The position numbers and the translations under genes are program-made. From Ectocarpus siliculosus (Eukaryota > Sar > Phaeophyceae > Ectocarpales > Ectocarpaceae), in assembly GCA_000310025.1 (NCBI GenBank), contig FN649741.1, forward strand, positions 7,236,818 to 7,257,669: DNA of 20,852 nucleotides. Direction: 5' to 3'. The first letter of the stretch is position 1; the number at the start of each line of letters is the position of its first letter. Shown here piece after piece: positions 19,145 through 20,852 of the stretch. The notes under the pieces are model-generated. The model ran no database searches, was not told the origin of the DNA, and worked only from the letters and a program-made list of their open reading frames with translations.

Positions 19145-20620
19145 GTAGGTTGTCTTTTTTTGTGTTTTTGGCGTGCGCGTCGTTCATGTAGCGGGTTCCT
19201 CGGTAGGGTCCCAAGCATCGCATGACATGACATACCACACCCCCTGGACCGATTTTCTAGGCTCGATTACTCCCCAACGAAGAATATGCATAAGTGAACT
19301 GATATGCTTTCGGAAAACTCTCGAAGAGACGGCTTCACCCTCTTTCTGCTGCGGAGAAATCGAGCTTTGAAAGTCAGTCCAGGGGGTATGGTATCTTGTG
19401 TCACCTACGGCGGTAGGTGGTAGGCTGGTGCATTCGGCGTGCCACATACCGCGGCATAGAGATGCGTTTGCTGTCGGAAAGGAGCGAGAATCGCTGCTTT
19501 CGCGTGTGGAAGCACCGAGTTGGATGGTCCGCTCTTTCTGTGCGGTTTTTATTGCCGCCATGCTTTGGCGGGAAGCGCTGGTACATTATAGAGCCGACCA
19601 CACTCCCCGAACTTGGAACCAATAGTGGTCCTCGACCTGCCGCTCTTAGCAGGCATACCCAGGCTCCTTTTCCAAGGGTCGTGGCCCATTCGGATGCCGC
19701 TGCTGCTGTTGTCGAGCGCTCCAGCAGTACACCCTCCAAAGTTTTCTCGCCTCCCACGAGGATTCGTCTCACACTCCCGTTCTCTGCAATGTTATCGGAC
19801 GCCTGCCCGCTGCCGTTACCGCTTACGGCGGTACTACGCGCCGTTTGTAGGTCCATCCAGCGGATTGGAGACTCGCTCAAGAAGGACACCTCCAAGGGCG
19901 GAAAAACAGGTACTACTACAACAACCGCTTTTTGTTCGTTTTTTCCCTTGTTCGCCGAGAGGATACTACGTTAAACTCAACACATTTGCCTGCGCTCGAC
20001 GGTGGTGGCGAAATAAGAAACTCACCACCCTCCCGACACGATTGTTACGTTTCTTCTCTGCGGGGCCGCACGTGATATTACAGCTAGTTGTGGGTCCTGT
20101 ATAGTGTCGGTATGTGTCCTGATATTCTACCGGCACTATACCGAAGAACGTAGATTGGGTAGAAAGAACGGAACGGCTTTTAATGTGAAGACAACAACAA
20201 CAACAACAACAACAACACAACAACAACATACCGGGCCACCGGCGCTGATCAGAACATATAGGTTTTAGTATAGGAGTGGACACTCGTGTCCTGAGATTTG
20301 ACCGGCACTATACCGGACTCTGTGGCACTATTCAACCGGCACTATACAGGGCCCACTGCTGTAGTCGTTACTCGTGCAATGCTCATCATCCACCACACTT
20401 GTCGGCCTGTTTTTTTTTTTCTTCTTTTTTTGAAGGTCGGTTCGGCATCGGCTTCAACAGCGTCTACCACCTGACGGAGCTGCCGGCCTTCGTCTCCGCC
20501 GGCAAGTGGTGCAGCTTCGACCCCCAGGCAAAGTTCCTGCCCAACGTGAACCCGGCCAACCCAGGGAAGATGGTCGACTTCATCAAGTACCCCGAGACTG
20601 TCAAGCGATACCCCGATCAG
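18895..20620 (+). CDS. Sacsin-like protein, N-terminal HSP90-like ATPase module; three exons, partial at both ends
   Basis: Join of 18895-19144, 19851-19909 and 20436-20620 (494 nt); all junctions are GT-AG with matching phases. Sacsin proteins are very large chaperone-like proteins built from repeated modules that start with a GHKL (HSP90-type) ATP-binding fold; links to Hsp70 co-chaperoning and proteostasis come from the animal family. Visible here: EDFGQKIDLTVRIREILRNY; the helix with ELVQNADDAGA, the E-x3-N-x2-D ATP/Mg site; GPALLVFNDGVFTDTDF; SIQRIGDSLKKD; the glycine loop TGRFGIGFNSVYHLTELPAF; and NPGKMVDF. These come in the order of the sacsin module. The 5' exon with the start codon is not identified, and the gene continues past 20852. 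The closely related module also occurs in other sacsin-repeat proteins, so full-length orthology to sacsin is not shown. Confidence 0.85.
19228..19400. mobile_element. MITE-like element, copy 2, in the first visible intron of the sacsin-like gene
   Basis: The left end CATACCACACCCCCTGGACC and the reverse complement of the right end, GATACCATACCCCCTGGACT, are inverted repeats, and both run into a CTCGATT segment. The ends match copy 1 at 18205-18356; the interiors differ more. Confidence 0.75.
19851..19909 (+). CDS. Sacsin-like gene, second visible exon (59 nt)
   Basis: Acceptor gtttgtag, donor AACAG|GTACTA. It encodes SIQRIGDSLKKD and SKGGKT, exactly the piece missing between FTDTDFR and GRFGIGFN, so this very short exon is well supported by phase and family order. 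Confidence 0.9.
20080..20362. mobile_element. Terminal-inverted-repeat element in the second visible intron of the sacsin-like gene
   Basis: Left end ACAGCTAGTTGTGGGTCCTG continuing TATAGTGTCGGT; the reverse complement of the right end is ACAGCAGTGGGCCCTG continuing TATAGTGCCGGT. Two more ACCGGCACTATACCG copies lie inside, near 20129 and 20301. The centre carries the ACA microsatellite. No transposase frame. Confidence 0.75.
20190..20230. repeat. ACA/CAA trinucleotide microsatellite
   Basis: About twelve ACA/CAA units with one irregular step, inside the TIR element at 20080-20362. Confidence 0.95.
20436..20620 (+). CDS. Sacsin-like gene, third visible exon (glycine loop)
   Basis: Acceptor tttttgaag after a T-rich tract, donor GATCAG|GTCCGT, phase 0. 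It encodes the GRFGIGFNSVYHLTEL loop, the FDPQAKFLP segment, NPGKMVDF and KRYPDQ, as in sacsin-type modules. Confidence 0.92.
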
Positions 20621-20852
20621 GTCCGTGTTTTACCGTACTGCCTGTAGCGTTGCTATCTGGGTGGGGAGAAGGCTTGGCGTCAGCTTGGTTTGTGTTTTTC
20701 GTCCCGTCTGTGCATCTGTGCGTCTCAAGGCATGTAGGTATGTATTCGTGTGAAGCACCAGCGCTGGGGGGGTCGCGCAGCTTGTTGGGGGTAACAGATC
20801 CCGTGCTGATTAGAGGTGGTGAACCATCCGCGTCGTTGGAGGGTGGTGTCTG
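20621..20852 (+). other. Start of the next intron of the sacsin-like gene, to the right edge
   Basis: It begins GTCCGT after CAG. No further exon is evident before the window ends: the frames have stops and no family blocks. Confidence 0.6.

Overview
The window looks like nuclear DNA of an intron-rich, GC-rich eukaryote. A brown alga or another stramenopile fits best: exons are strongly GC3-rich and encode Ala/Gly-rich insertions, introns run from about 0.2 to 2 kb, homopolymer and dinucleotide tracts are frequent, and introns carry many small inverted-repeat elements. This taxonomic reading is inference. I see no bacterial-type operon, CRISPR array, rRNA or tRNA.

Two partial, divergently transcribed protein genes explain the coding content. 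The left four fifths (357-16507, minus strand) is one very large gene for a Rav1/DMXL (rabconnectin-3 alpha) homologue, the WD40-repeat subunit of the RAVE complex that promotes assembly of the V-ATPase. I rebuilt it as 12 exons whose splice sites and reading phases all close: 16507-16288, 16044-15869, 13881-13286, 12210-12003, 11195-9882, 8641-8486, 8182-6875, 6260-4917, 4480-4414, 3980-3808, 3523-3177 and 2756-357. These give about 2,770 codons, and the gene runs off the left edge. N-terminal WD40 sequence is followed by an embedded PDZ domain (exons 5-7), the Rav1 C-terminal helical region (exons 8-12), and a 16-unit repeat of about 31 residues with core GELSGDMFGGFDAAPP in exon 12.

The right end (18895-20620, plus strand) holds three exons of a sacsin-like protein. 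They encode the ATP-binding HSP90-like module; the gene lacks its 5' end here and runs off the right edge. About 2.4 kb of non-coding DNA (16508-18894) lies between the two genes.

The non-coding part is rich in structure. There is a 745-bp foldback in intron 5 of the DMXL gene, with a degenerate array of about 100-bp units beside it that runs into the splice acceptor of the PDZ-core exon. A sequence beginning at the splice donor of the same exon is repeated in intron 2. Short terminal-inverted-repeat elements (MITE-like) occur at 6649-6828, 18205-18356, 19228-19400 and 20080-20362. Microsatellites form the pyrimidine tracts of some splice acceptors. The items most worth a second look are the PDZ insertion with its repeat-bounded core exon, and the FGGFD repeat array.
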